The translations under genes and the position numbers were made by a program. A stretch of DNA of 64,000 bases. Origin: G965218495 sp965262785 (lineage in GTDB: Bacteria; Bacteroidota; Rhodothermia; Rhodothermales; Bin80). Location: the NCBI GenBank assembly GCA_965262785.1, contig OZ253559.1, forward strand, positions 930,001 through 994,000. The letters run 5' to 3'. Positions 1 to 8,224 of this stretch are shown one piece after another (position 1 is the first letter of the stretch; every line of letters starts with the position of its first letter). A model generated the notes under the pieces. It saw only the letters and a list, made by a program, of their open reading frames with translations, made no database searches and was not told the origin of the DNA.

Positions 1-163
1 GCACCTAACTATCGGAGAGGCGGTTGCGGTGGCGGCACGTGTGAGAGCGCGCCAGACGATTTTGATTCATATGACCCACGGCGTAAAGCATTCCGAGGAG
101 GATGCCAAGCTGCCTGACGGGGTCATGTTAGGGTATGACGGCCTTTCCTTTGGTGTGCACTGA
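1..163 (+). CDS. MBL-fold metallo-hydrolase, C-terminal fragment
   Basis: This is the last 53 codons of a gene that enters from the left edge, with the reading frame starting at base 2 and a TGA at 161-163. The visible tail carries the HLTIGEA and ILIHMTHGV stretches and ends in LPDGVMLGYDGLSFGVH. That resembles the C-terminus of PhnP-like beta-lactamase-fold phosphodiesterases, where the late His belongs to the metal site. The catalytic HxHxDH motif lies outside the window, so the substrate cannot be judged. The stop is 5 bases before the aroQ start, which suggests co-transcription. Confidence 0.6.
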   Translation, partial: HLTIGEAVAVAARVRARQTILIHMTHGVKHSEEDAKLPDGVMLGYDGLSFGVH

Positions 164-168
164 CTACT

Positions 169-588
169 GTGAAGATTCTCATTCTTAATGGACCCAACCT
201 TAACCTGCTCGGCGAGCGGGACCCCGGAGTCTATGGGTTTTTTTCGCTCAAGACCATTGAGGAGAACCTGGTCCGGGCATTTGAACAGGTGGATTTCGAG
301 TTTTTTCAGAGCAACTCGGAGGGCGCCTTGATCGATCGGTTGCACGCAGCGCATGCCGACAAGGTGGTTGGTGTGGTGTTTAACCCAGGCGCGTATACTC
401 ACACATCGGTGGCGCTTCGGGATGCCATTGCAGCCATCACGCCGCCGGTCGTGGAGGTGCACATCTCCAACATCTACGCGCGCGAGGAATATCGGCACCG
501 CTCAATAACTGCGCCCGCGTGTGCAGGACAGATTTCAGGTCTTGGTACGCGCGGCTACATCCTGGCCGTGGCCTACCTCATCCAATAA
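169..588 (+). CDS. aroQ: 3-dehydroquinate dehydratase, type II
   Basis: AroQ converts 3-dehydroquinate to 3-dehydroshikimate in the cytosolic shikimate pathway. The 139-residue length fits the type II (dodecameric) family. The N-terminal ILNGPNLNLLGERDP signature is present, with the catalytic Tyr in GVYG near residue 22. FNPGAYTHTSVALRDA supplies the Asn/His substrate-binding loop, and VEVHISN carries the general-acid His. The start is GTG at 169, supported by homology of the next residues. It follows the MBL hydrolase by 5 bases. Its last 54 bases overlap the 3' end of nadE on the other strand. Confidence 0.95.
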   Translation: MKILILNGPNLNLLGERDPGVYGFFSLKTIEENLVRAFEQVDFEFFQSNSEGALIDRLHAAHADKVVGVVFNPGAYTHTSVALRDAIAAITPPVVEVHISNIYAREEYRHRSITAPACAGQISGLGTRGYILAVAYLIQ

Positions 589-2235
589 GGCTGACCGGTG
601 GTCCCAGCGCATGACGACGGGCAGGTGCCTCCCCGCACCAAAGGCTTTGGATGTGACTCTCAGGCAAGGTGAAGCCTGCCTTCTTTTGTATTCGTTGCGA
701 TCAACCTGGCGGAGCGTCTTTGCTACGAGGGCTTCGTCAAAACCTGTGGCTTGAGAAATCTGCTGCAAATTCTGCTGCTCTTCTATGTACCTGCGCAGCA
801 CTTCATCGAGAACCTCGTAAGGAGGCAGGGAATCCTGGTCCGTCTGGTTGGGGCGCAGCTCAGCGGAGGGCGCCTTGCAGATGGTGTTCTCCGGGATTCT
901 TGTACCGCACCGGTTTATGAAGCGGGCAAGCCGGTAGACGTGGCCCTTCAATACATCGCCGAGCACACTCAGCCCGCCATTCATGTCACCATAGAGCGTG
1001 GCATAGCCCACCGACAACTCGCTCTTGTTGCCAGTAGACAGCAGGAGGTAGTTGAACTTGTTGGATAGCGCCATCAGGATAGTACCCCGTGCCCTGGCCT
1101 GGATGTTCTCTTCGGCAACATCCGGCGCGGTGCCCGCAAAGGAACTTGCCAGCGCCTTGCCAAAGGCGGCCACGGCACCCTTGATCGGAATGGTGACCAG
1201 CGGGATCTCCAGCGCACCCGCCAGGGCCGCGGCATCATCGACGCTGTGCGCTGAAGAATACTTTGACGGCATAGACACACCTACAACCCTGTCTGAACCC
1301 AGAGCGCGCACGGCCAGCGCACAGGTGACGGCGGAGTCAATGCCACCCGAAAGCCCGATTACTACCTTGGTAAAGACATCCGCCTTGCAGAAGTAGTCAC
1401 GTATTCCGAGCACCAGGGCATCGTGGAGCCGAGCAATGGAATCCGCTGGCGGCGCAGGCGTGCCAGCAGACCCGTCTGTGTCCCAGAGTGCCAGTGCTTC
1501 CTCAAACGCCTTCATGCGCAGCAGCACCTGGCCGCCCGGCCCAAAAACGCAGCTGGTTCCATCAAAGACGAGCTCCGTATTCGCGCCGACCTGGTTCACG
1601 AAGACGTACGGGATGCCGTGCGTCCTGGTGCTATGGGCGATAAGCTCCTCGCTTCCAGCGCGCGTGCCAATTGCAAAGGGGGACGCGCAGATGTTTACGA
1701 ATAAGTCTGCCCCGGCGGCAGCAAGCTCTGCGACGGGATTCGCGTCATACAACATGTGGGCCGCGGGCTTGGTGTTCCAGAGGTCTTCGCAGACATGAAT
1801 GCCAAGGGCCAAGCCGCGCCAGCGGACGGCATCGCGGCGAACGCCCGGCTCGAAGTGGCGGCGCTCGTCAAACACGTCATATGTAGGCAACAGTGCCTTA
1901 TGTACTTCGCCTAGCTTTTTGCCGTCTTCGTACAGAAACGCGGCATTGTGCAGGGGCTTGCCTGCCCCGCGCTCATTTGGCGCGAGCCCGCCCACGATGA
2001 GGCCCAGCGAGGGTGCGATGGCCTTGGCCAGTGCCTCGCGCGTCCTTTTCTCTTCTCTTACGAAGGGGGCGTGCTCAAGCAAGTCGTGCGGCGGGTAGCC
2101 GACCAGCGAGAGTTCAGGAAATACCACCAGGTCCGCCGATTGCTCGTGTGCCTTGTGGCAAAAGGCAAGTATTTTGTCGGCATTACCGCGCAGGTCTCCG
2201 ACAAGGGGGTTAATCTGGGCCAGTGCTATTTTCAC
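535..2235 (-). CDS. nadE: Glutamine-dependent NAD+ synthetase
   Basis: NadE amidates nicotinate adenine dinucleotide to NAD+ using ammonia released from glutamine. Residues 1-250 form the CN-hydrolase glutaminase domain, with a Glu-Lys-Cys triad at about E41 (FPELS), K113 (HKALLPTYD) and C149 (HVCEDLW). Residues 265-566 form the synthetase domain with the P-loop SGGIDSA at about 296 and the STGNKSELSVGYATLYGD stretch. The usual C-terminal RVTSKAFG..R motif is followed by about 25 poorly conserved residues that run antisense into aroQ, giving a convergent 54-bp overlap. It looks intact. Confidence 0.96.
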   Translation of the reverse strand: MKIALAQINPLVGDLRGNADKILAFCHKAHEQSADLVVFPELSLVGYPPHDLLEHAPFVREEKRTREALAKAIAPSLGLIVGGLAPNERGAGKPLHNAAFLYEDGKKLGEVHKALLPTYDVFDERRHFEPGVRRDAVRWRGLALGIHVCEDLWNTKPAAHMLYDANPVAELAAAGADLFVNICASPFAIGTRAGSEELIAHSTRTHGIPYVFVNQVGANTELVFDGTSCVFGPGGQVLLRMKAFEEALALWDTDGSAGTPAPPADSIARLHDALVLGIRDYFCKADVFTKVVIGLSGGIDSAVTCALAVRALGSDRVVGVSMPSKYSSAHSVDDAAALAGALEIPLVTIPIKGAVAAFGKALASSFAGTAPDVAEENIQARARGTILMALSNKFNYLLLSTGNKSELSVGYATLYGDMNGGLSVLGDVLKGHVYRLARFINRCGTRIPENTICKAPSAELRPNQTDQDSLPPYEVLDEVLRRYIEEQQNLQQISQATGFDEALVAKTLRQVDRNEYKRRQASPCLRVTSKAFGAGRHLPVVMRWDHRSALLDEVGHGQDVAARTKT

Positions 2236-2290
2236 GCGGGATCAACGCTTTGATGCTCCTGTACCACTTCATTCACCGATAGGCCGAGCC

Positions 2291-3601
2291 ATGAAACTCC
2301 TTTGCACCTTCTTACTATCGGCAACCGTTTTTGCTGCCTCTGCGGGCGCGGCGCAGGATGTTGCTTTTGTGAACGCTAACGTGATCACGATGGAAGATCA
2401 TGAAGTGACGCCCGGCGCAACGGTGCTGGTCAGTGGGGACCGCATAGTAGCGGTGGGTCCGGACGTTGCGGTGCCGGCAGGTGCCTTGCGCGTCGACGCC
2501 ACCGGAAAATTCCTGTTGCCGGGTCTTGCCGAGATGCACGGGCATGTGCCGCGCCCGGATGAACCAGCACAGTATACCGAGGATGTGCTCTTCCTGTATG
2601 TGGCCAACGGTATCACAACTGTGCGCGGCATGCTTGGCGCCCCGGGACAGCTGGAATTGCGCAGGCGTGCCAACAGCAGCGAAATCGTTGCGCCTACCTT
2701 GTATCTGGCCGGCCCTAGCTTCAGCGGTGGTTCCATCAGTTCGCCGGAGCAAGCCGTGGAACGGGCGCGCCGCCAGAAGGAAGAAGGGTGGAATTTGCTT
2801 AAGATCCACCCCGGTTTGACTATGGAGGAGTACGACGCCATGGCCACCACGGCGCAGGAAGTCGGCATACGCTTTGGCGGCCATGTGCCGGCAGATGTGG
2901 GCCTGATGCACGCCATAGACCGGGGTCAGGAGACCTTCGACCATGTCGACGGGTACGTGGAGTATCTGCGGACCATGAATGCCGACGAGATCGATGAAGA
3001 GGCACTGGCGCACGCAATAGCACGTACGAAAGAGGCTGGGGCGTGGGTCGTGCCAACCATGGCGTTATGGGAATATCTCTTTGGTTATGTTGACGCCGAT
3101 GTCCTCGACGCTTATCCAGAGCTCAAGTACATGCCGCCGGGCGTGGTCGAAAGCTGGTCCCGTCGTACCCGCCGCGTGCAGAGTGATTTGGATCGCGCGG
3201 CTGCGGAGGAGCTTATCGCTTGGCGCATGCACGTTCTGGGTGCGTTGCATCGTGAGGGCGCGCGTATCCTGATGGGTACCGATGCACCACAGGTTTTCAG
3301 CGTTCCGGGTTTTTCGCTGCACCGCGAACTCACGCGCATGGTGGATGCCGGCATGGATCCGTATTCAATTCTCGTTTCAGGGACGGTTAATGTCGGTGAG
3401 TACTTTTCCAATGAGGACACGTTTGGCACGGTGACGGCAGGCGCACGTGCGGACTTGCTCTTGGTCGACGGCAACCCACTGGAAGATGTAGCACATCTTG
3501 CGGGGCCTTCGGGAGTGATGGTCCGTGGCCATTGGCTTTCGCGGGAGGCGCTTGATGCTGGCTTGGCAGCCATCGCTGCCCGCTACGCGATTAACCCTTA
3601 G
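2291..3601 (+). CDS. Secreted amidohydrolase-family protein (imidazolonepropionase-like)
   Basis: This metal-dependent hydrolase of the amidohydrolase superfamily has 436 residues. The start chosen is ATG 2291, which opens a signal peptide (MKLLCTFLLSATVFAASAGA) so that the mature enzyme is periplasmic or exported; an upstream in-frame extension lacks this logic. The metal-site HxH appears in degenerate order as MHGHVP, followed later by FGGHVP and LMGTDAPQVF, which carries the catalytic Asp. The C-terminus has the GTVTAGARADLLLVDGNPL signature of the composite beta-sandwich domain. The substrate cannot be assigned. It is followed by the TPR/peptidase gene after 4 bases, so the two are probably transcribed together. 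Confidence 0.88.
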   Translation: MKLLCTFLLSATVFAASAGAAQDVAFVNANVITMEDHEVTPGATVLVSGDRIVAVGPDVAVPAGALRVDATGKFLLPGLAEMHGHVPRPDEPAQYTEDVLFLYVANGITTVRGMLGAPGQLELRRRANSSEIVAPTLYLAGPSFSGGSISSPEQAVERARRQKEEGWNLLKIHPGLTMEEYDAMATTAQEVGIRFGGHVPADVGLMHAIDRGQETFDHVDGYVEYLRTMNADEIDEEALAHAIARTKEAGAWVVPTMALWEYLFGYVDADVLDAYPELKYMPPGVVESWSRRTRRVQSDLDRAAAEELIAWRMHVLGALHREGARILMGTDAPQVFSVPGFSLHRELTRMVDAGMDPYSILVSGTVNVGEYFSNEDTFGTVTAGARADLLLVDGNPLEDVAHLAGPSGVMVRGHWLSREALDAGLAAIAARYAINP

Positions 3602-3605
3602 CGGT

Positions 3606-6209
3606 ATGCTGCCTCCCTTGCGCCGCTTGGCATGCGGGGTCATTGCCTTGTGCGTAGCGTGGTGCTGCGACTGCGCCTGGGCACAGCCGGCGAGTGAGCT
3701 GCTCAACACTGGGCAGTACAGCCGGGCCCGGGCGGAATTTCAAGGCTTGCTGGCCCCGGAGGCTGGCGATGCCATCGAAGGGTACTTTGAGACGTTCCTC
3801 CAAACGGGGGACTACGAGGCCGGTCTGGCACAGGCGGAGCGCTTCCATTCCCGTTGGCCCAACAACGCACATGTACACTATGCTCAGGGTCGCCTGCTGT
3901 GGGCCGTGGGCCGTCTGGCCGAGGCTGAAGCGGCCTTTGTCAACGCTATCCGAGCAAAGCCCGACTACTGGCGTGCAGGGTTTGAAGTGGCCGACCTGTT
4001 TGCCGCCACGGGGCAGGAGCGGCGCGCCCGCGGGCTGTATTCCACACTTCGCAACAACCTTCGGCAGGGCATATTTACCACGGCAGCCGATATGGCGGTG
4101 GGTGCGCAGGCTGCAGCGCGGCTTGAGGAGTACCACGATGCCAACGATGCGCTGTCGACGGCGCTGGCGCTGGACGAAGGCAACGTTCAGCATCTCCTCT
4201 GGCGTGGCGATTTGTACCGCATCACGTACGACGCGGCGCAGGCGCAGGCGCTGTACGAGGAAGCAATGGCGATCAACCCCCACCGGGCCGAGCTTAGTGT
4301 AGCGCTCGCACAGGCTACTGGCAGCTACGCGCGCAAAGAGTCGCTTGCACGTGACGCGCTCAAGAATATGCCAAACAGCGTCGATGCGCTCAGCCTGCTG
4401 GCGTACCTGCATATACTGGACGGACAGATGGACGCGGCCACCTTGCGCCTTCAGGAGGCCCTGGACATTAATCCTGCGTCCATGACCGCGCTGGCCCACC
4501 TGGCAACAGCACACCATCTGCGGGGCGACACTGCCGCCTTTGCCGAGGTTGAGCTGCGGGCGCACAAGATCAACGCGCGACCTTCGGACTTTTATCTGGC
4601 GATCAGTGAGGGACTTGCGCTGCGGTTTCGGTACCCGGACGCGGCGTCTATGGCGCTCAAGGCGGTTGAGGCGGACGCCAACAATGCGGCTGCCAATGCT
4701 GAGCTGGGCACCGCGCTTCTGCGGCTCGGCAACAGCGGGCAAGCCCGGCGCTACCTGGAGCGGGCCTATGAGCGAGACGCATTCAATCTCTTTGTGGCGA
4801 ACACGCTGAGCCTTTTGGATGAGGCTACGGAGTTTCGGGAGATGGAGAGTGAACACATACGGCTTCGCATCCACCACTCGGAGGCAGACGTCTTGGGGCC
4901 GGCCATGCTTCGCGAGGCTGAAGCCGCATTCCGGGCGATGGCCTCGCGCTATCCATACCGACCCCAACACAAGATTGTTATTGAGGCCTACAACGATGCT
5001 GATGACTTTGCTGTCCGCGTTGCGGGAGTCCCGCATATCGGGCTGTTGGGCGTGAGCTTTGGCGACGTCCTTGCCGTCAATACTCCAGAGGCGCGGGGTG
5101 ACACGCCGTACAACTGGGCACGGACGCTATGGCATGAAATCGCCCACACGATGGCGATTGGAACGAGCGAATTCCATGTGCCGAGGTGGCTTACAGAAGG
5201 GCTGTCGGTCTACGAGGAGCAGCGTGCGCACCCTGAGTGGGCGCGCGAGTACGAGCTTCGCTTCTTTATGGCCTTCGACCGGGACCGGTTGCACCGCCTG
5301 GAGGAAATTGACCGGGGGTTTACACGTCCGGCTTTTCCGGGGCAGGTAATGATGAGCTACTACCACGCCTACAAGGTCGTGGACTATGTCGTGGAGCATC
5401 ACGGCTTCGATGCTGTGCTGGATCTCTTGCGTGCGCTGCGCAGCGGCACCACCGAGGAGCAGGCGGTGCAAGACATTCTGGGTATGACGCGTGCCGCGCT
5501 GGATGATGAGTTTCGGAGATCGCTGCGTGTCAGGCGGGCTGAGCTTGCTGATGTGCTGCAGGGATGGCCTGACATGCTGGCGGAGGAGGTAGCCGGCGGT
5601 TCATTGGAGGAGTGGCTGAAGCAGCAGGGGAAGAATTCACTTCTTGGCAGCCTGCAGGCAGGAGCGGAGGCGCTCTCGCGCAACGAGGACGATGAGGCCG
5701 AGGCACGCTTCAAGGAGGCACTGGAAGTCTACCCGCATTTCACCAGTGCGGGCAATGCGTATCAGGGCCTGGCTGCCGTATACCGGCGGCGCGGCGACGA
5801 AGCGGCCCTGGCGAATACGCTGGAGGCCTACCTTGCAGTGACGCCATTCGGGGCAGAAGAGGCGCGAGAGCTCAGCGCGTTGCATGAGAAGCGCGGGGAT
5901 TTGGACCGAGCCTTGGAACTCTTGCAGCGCTCGCGCATGACGGCGCCGTATAGTGAGGACGCGCTAACAAGGGTGGCGGAGCTGTCTGCAGCTCAGGGAG
6001 ATTTTGCGGCCGAGGTCGAGGCGCGCCGGGCGCTCTTGGCACTGAGTCCGGTGGATATGGCGAGTGCATACTTTGAGCTGGCCCAGAGCCTGTATAACGA
6101 CGATCAGGTTGCCCAAGCCAAGCGGGCAGTGCTGCAGTCGCTGGAGATTGCACCGGGATTTCGGGAGGCACAGCAGCTGCTTCTCGCCTGCGTCGGGGAG
6201 GGGCGATAG
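3606..6209 (+). CDS. TPR-repeat protein with peptidase MA-like zinc protease domain
   Basis: An exported protein of about 867 residues. ATG 3606 starts a signal peptide ending near CAWAQ. Residues 30-400 are tetratricopeptide repeats. A gluzincin-like module follows with WHEIAH at about residue 510 and a downstream Glu in LTEGLSVYEE, matching the HExxH...E metal arrangement of the peptidase MA family. A further TPR block fills about residues 690-860. It probably acts in the periplasm as a scaffold or protease, with unknown substrate. The DUF4159 and MoxR genes follow in the same direction. The long opposite-strand ORFs here are shadows of its GC-rich codons. Confidence 0.85.
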   Translation: MLPPLRRLACGVIALCVAWCCDCAWAQPASELLNTGQYSRARAEFQGLLAPEAGDAIEGYFETFLQTGDYEAGLAQAERFHSRWPNNAHVHYAQGRLLWAVGRLAEAEAAFVNAIRAKPDYWRAGFEVADLFAATGQERRARGLYSTLRNNLRQGIFTTAADMAVGAQAAARLEEYHDANDALSTALALDEGNVQHLLWRGDLYRITYDAAQAQALYEEAMAINPHRAELSVALAQATGSYARKESLARDALKNMPNSVDALSLLAYLHILDGQMDAATLRLQEALDINPASMTALAHLATAHHLRGDTAAFAEVELRAHKINARPSDFYLAISEGLALRFRYPDAASMALKAVEADANNAAANAELGTALLRLGNSGQARRYLERAYERDAFNLFVANTLSLLDEATEFREMESEHIRLRIHHSEADVLGPAMLREAEAAFRAMASRYPYRPQHKIVIEAYNDADDFAVRVAGVPHIGLLGVSFGDVLAVNTPEARGDTPYNWARTLWHEIAHTMAIGTSEFHVPRWLTEGLSVYEEQRAHPEWAREYELRFFMAFDRDRLHRLEEIDRGFTRPAFPGQVMMSYYHAYKVVDYVVEHHGFDAVLDLLRALRSGTTEEQAVQDILGMTRAALDDEFRRSLRVRRAELADVLQGWPDMLAEEVAGGSLEEWLKQQGKNSLLGSLQAGAEALSRNEDDEAEARFKEALEVYPHFTSAGNAYQGLAAVYRRRGDEAALANTLEAYLAVTPFGAEEARELSALHEKRGDLDRALELLQRSRMTAPYSEDALTRVAELSAAQGDFAAEVEARRALLALSPVDMASAYFELAQSLYNDDQVAQAKRAVLQSLEIAPGFREAQQLLLACVGEGR

Positions 6210-6212
6210 CGC

Positions 6213-6929
6213 ATGGCAGCCATCGGTATCTTGCGTTTAGCGCTGTGCGGGCTCGCGCTCCTGGTAGCGGGCGAGGTGTACGCCCAGGCAGACTATGGCT
6301 TTCGCTTTGCGCGCATACGGTTTGAGAGCCCCTACGGAGGGCGCGGCAGGGGAGGCGCCGTCTGGGCGCACGACTACCCCACGGCAGAGGAAAACTTCTA
6401 CACCGCACTGGAGCGCACCACGACCATCCATGTTGAAGAGCCCTACCTGGTACTTGATCTTAAGGATGATCGCATCTTTGATAACCCCGTGCTGTACCTG
6501 TGTGAGCCTGGCTACTGGCAGATGGATGACGAGGATGCTGCGCAGCTGCGCAAGTATCTGGAGCGTGGCGGGTTTATCCTGTTTGATGATTTCAGAGGGG
6601 ACTACGAGTGGGTCAACCTCTATGAGCAGATGCAGCGTGTCCTCCCGGGCAACGAGCCTGTGGAGCTCCCTCCAACACATCCCATATGGTCGATCTATTT
6701 TGACATCGATCCGGTGGCGGCTCCGTCCCTTGTCAGCGGATACCAAGGTTCCACGACGGCGGATCGGTATATGGGCTATTTTGACGAGGCGGGGCGCCTG
6801 ATGGCGTTGGCAAATCACAACCAGGACATTGGAGACGGCTGGGAGTATCCCAACAGAGACTTCGCCAACGCGTCCACGGTGAGCTTTCAGATGGGCATCA
6901 ACTTCGTCATGTATGCGCTGACGCACTAG
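6213..6929 (+). CDS. DUF4159 domain-containing exported protein
   Basis: A 238-residue protein with an N-terminal signal peptide ending near GEVYAQA. The body shows DUF4159 hallmarks: FRFARIRFESP, an early EENFYTALERTT, YLCEPGYWQMDDED, and GGFILFDDFRG, which resembles a glutamine-amidotransferase-like fold. Members are commonly found beside MoxR ATPases and DUF58/von Willebrand proteins in Bacteroidota and related phyla, and MoxR is indeed downstream. The start is 3 bases after the TPR/peptidase stop, implying translational coupling. The biochemical role is unknown. Confidence 0.85.
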   Translation: MAAIGILRLALCGLALLVAGEVYAQADYGFRFARIRFESPYGGRGRGGAVWAHDYPTAEENFYTALERTTTIHVEEPYLVLDLKDDRIFDNPVLYLCEPGYWQMDDEDAAQLRKYLERGGFILFDDFRGDYEWVNLYEQMQRVLPGNEPVELPPTHPIWSIYFDIDPVAAPSLVSGYQGSTTADRYMGYFDEAGRLMALANHNQDIGDGWEYPNRDFANASTVSFQMGINFVMYALTH

Positions 6930-7053
6930 CCTCCGCGGGCAGTGGCACATTCGCGGCAGCACCGTGTATTACTGCCGCTGCAACGCAGGCCGGCGACAGC
7001 ACGTTTTCGCAGGCTGATCCCGAGCAGCATTCATAGAACACTACATATACCCG

Positions 7054-8070
7054 GTGGCTTTTTCAACGAACAACGATAGCACGCAGCTGGAGCGCATGCG
7101 TGAAGGCAAGGCGCGCATTCTGAACCAAGTGCGCCGGCGGATTGTAGGCCAGGAGGCGGTCATTGAGCAGGTGCTCATGGCGCTGTTTGCCGGAGGGCAC
7201 TGCCTGATCACGGGCGTTCCGGGCTTGGCCAAGACGCTTCTGATTAAGTCGCTGGGAGAGATCCTCGACCTGTCTTACAAGCGGATTCAGTTCACGCCGG
7301 ACCTCATGCCCGCTGACATTACGGGCATAGAGATGCTGGAGGACGATCCGGCCACCGGTACGCGCCATCTGCGCTTTGTGAAAGGCCCCGTCTTTGCAAA
7401 CATAATTCTGGCGGACGAAATCAACAGGACCTCGCCTAAAACACAGGCGGCGCTACTTGAGGCCATGCAGGAGTACCAAGTGACCAGCGGCGGCGATGTC
7501 TACGTGCTCGACAAGCCGTTTTTCGTGCTTGCTACGCAGAACCCGATTGAGCTTGAAGGCACTTACCCCCTGCCTGAGGCGCAACTCGACCGGTTCATGT
7601 TCAACATCGTGATTGACTACCTGTCGGCCGACGATGAGCTTGAGGTCGCTCTGCAGACTACCTCGCGCGAAGAGGCAATGCTGGAGACTGTGCTCAGCGG
7701 CAAGGACATCTTGGACTTCCAGTCTTTGGTCAAGAAAGTATACGTTCCACAGAATGTCGCGCAGTTTGCGGTGGACCTCGTGCGCGGCACGCGCCCGAAA
7801 GAGCCCGCTGCGCCAGACTTCATCAAGAACTGGGTGAGTTGGGGCGCGGGGCTGCGCGCCGCGCAGTACCTGCTCTTGGGCGGGAAGGTACGGGCAGCGT
7901 TTCGCGGACGCTACAACGTAGCCATTGAGGACATCCGCGCGTTGGCGCACCCGGTACTGCGGCACCGCGTCATCACGAACTTCTACGCGGAGAGCGAAGG
8001 TGAGACGGTAGAGGGTGTCATCGACCGGTTGCTGGAGGTGGTGCGGGAGCCGGTATCTGGGCTGGTATAG
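7054..8070 (+). CDS. MoxR-family AAA+ ATPase
   Basis: MoxR ATPases act as chaperones that mature or remodel metal-dependent or membrane protein complexes. The 338-residue protein has Walker A GVPGLAKTLL at about 54-63, a Walker B ending in ILADEINR near residue 112, sensor 1 in LATQNPIE, and the family-typical LPEAQLDRFMF. The start is GTG 7054, giving the usual length. It lies 124 bases after the DUF4159 gene. The DUF58 protein that usually follows MoxR is missing; an IS1634-family element comes next, so the partner may have been displaced. Confidence 0.93.
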   Translation: MAFSTNNDSTQLERMREGKARILNQVRRRIVGQEAVIEQVLMALFAGGHCLITGVPGLAKTLLIKSLGEILDLSYKRIQFTPDLMPADITGIEMLEDDPATGTRHLRFVKGPVFANIILADEINRTSPKTQAALLEAMQEYQVTSGGDVYVLDKPFFVLATQNPIELEGTYPLPEAQLDRFMFNIVIDYLSADDELEVALQTTSREEAMLETVLSGKDILDFQSLVKKVYVPQNVAQFAVDLVRGTRPKEPAAPDFIKNWVSWGAGLRAAQYLLLGGKVRAAFRGRYNVAIEDIRALAHPVLRHRVITNFYAESEGETVEGVIDRLLEVVREPVSGLV

Positions 8071-8183
8071 CGGGCACGGGTGGCCATAACGTTGCATCCA
8101 GCATCCATTGAATTCGGCCTTGTTGGCGCTGCTGTACGGAACTTTGTCACTTTATTTTTTCCAAGAGCCAGTAAGTACCCTTC

Positions 8184-8212
8184 AGACAGTCACTTACGAA
8201 AACTGTCTTTTT
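8184..8212 (+). terminator. Probable intrinsic terminator after the MoxR gene
   Basis: AGACAGT at 8184-8190 pairs perfectly with ACTGTCT at 8202-8208 across an 11-nt loop, followed by a run of five T. The stem is short and not GC rich, so strength is uncertain. It lies 114 bases after the MoxR stop, just outside the insertion sequence. Confidence 0.4.
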
Positions 8213-8214
8213 CT

Positions 8215-8224
8215 ATAGCACTAC
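8215..8224. repeat. Left copy of 10-bp direct repeat flanking the IS1634-family element
   Basis: ATAGCACTAC occurs here and again at 10095-10104, immediately outside the two ends of the transposase gene. Direct repeats at both sides suggest a target-site duplication. IS1634-family elements are known for variable and sometimes long duplications. Confidence 0.5.

Noticed and set aside
3591..5036. Long reverse-strand open frame antisense to the TPR/peptidase gene
   Set aside because: It covers a gene with clear domains, shows no family motif and arises from GC-rich codon bias.
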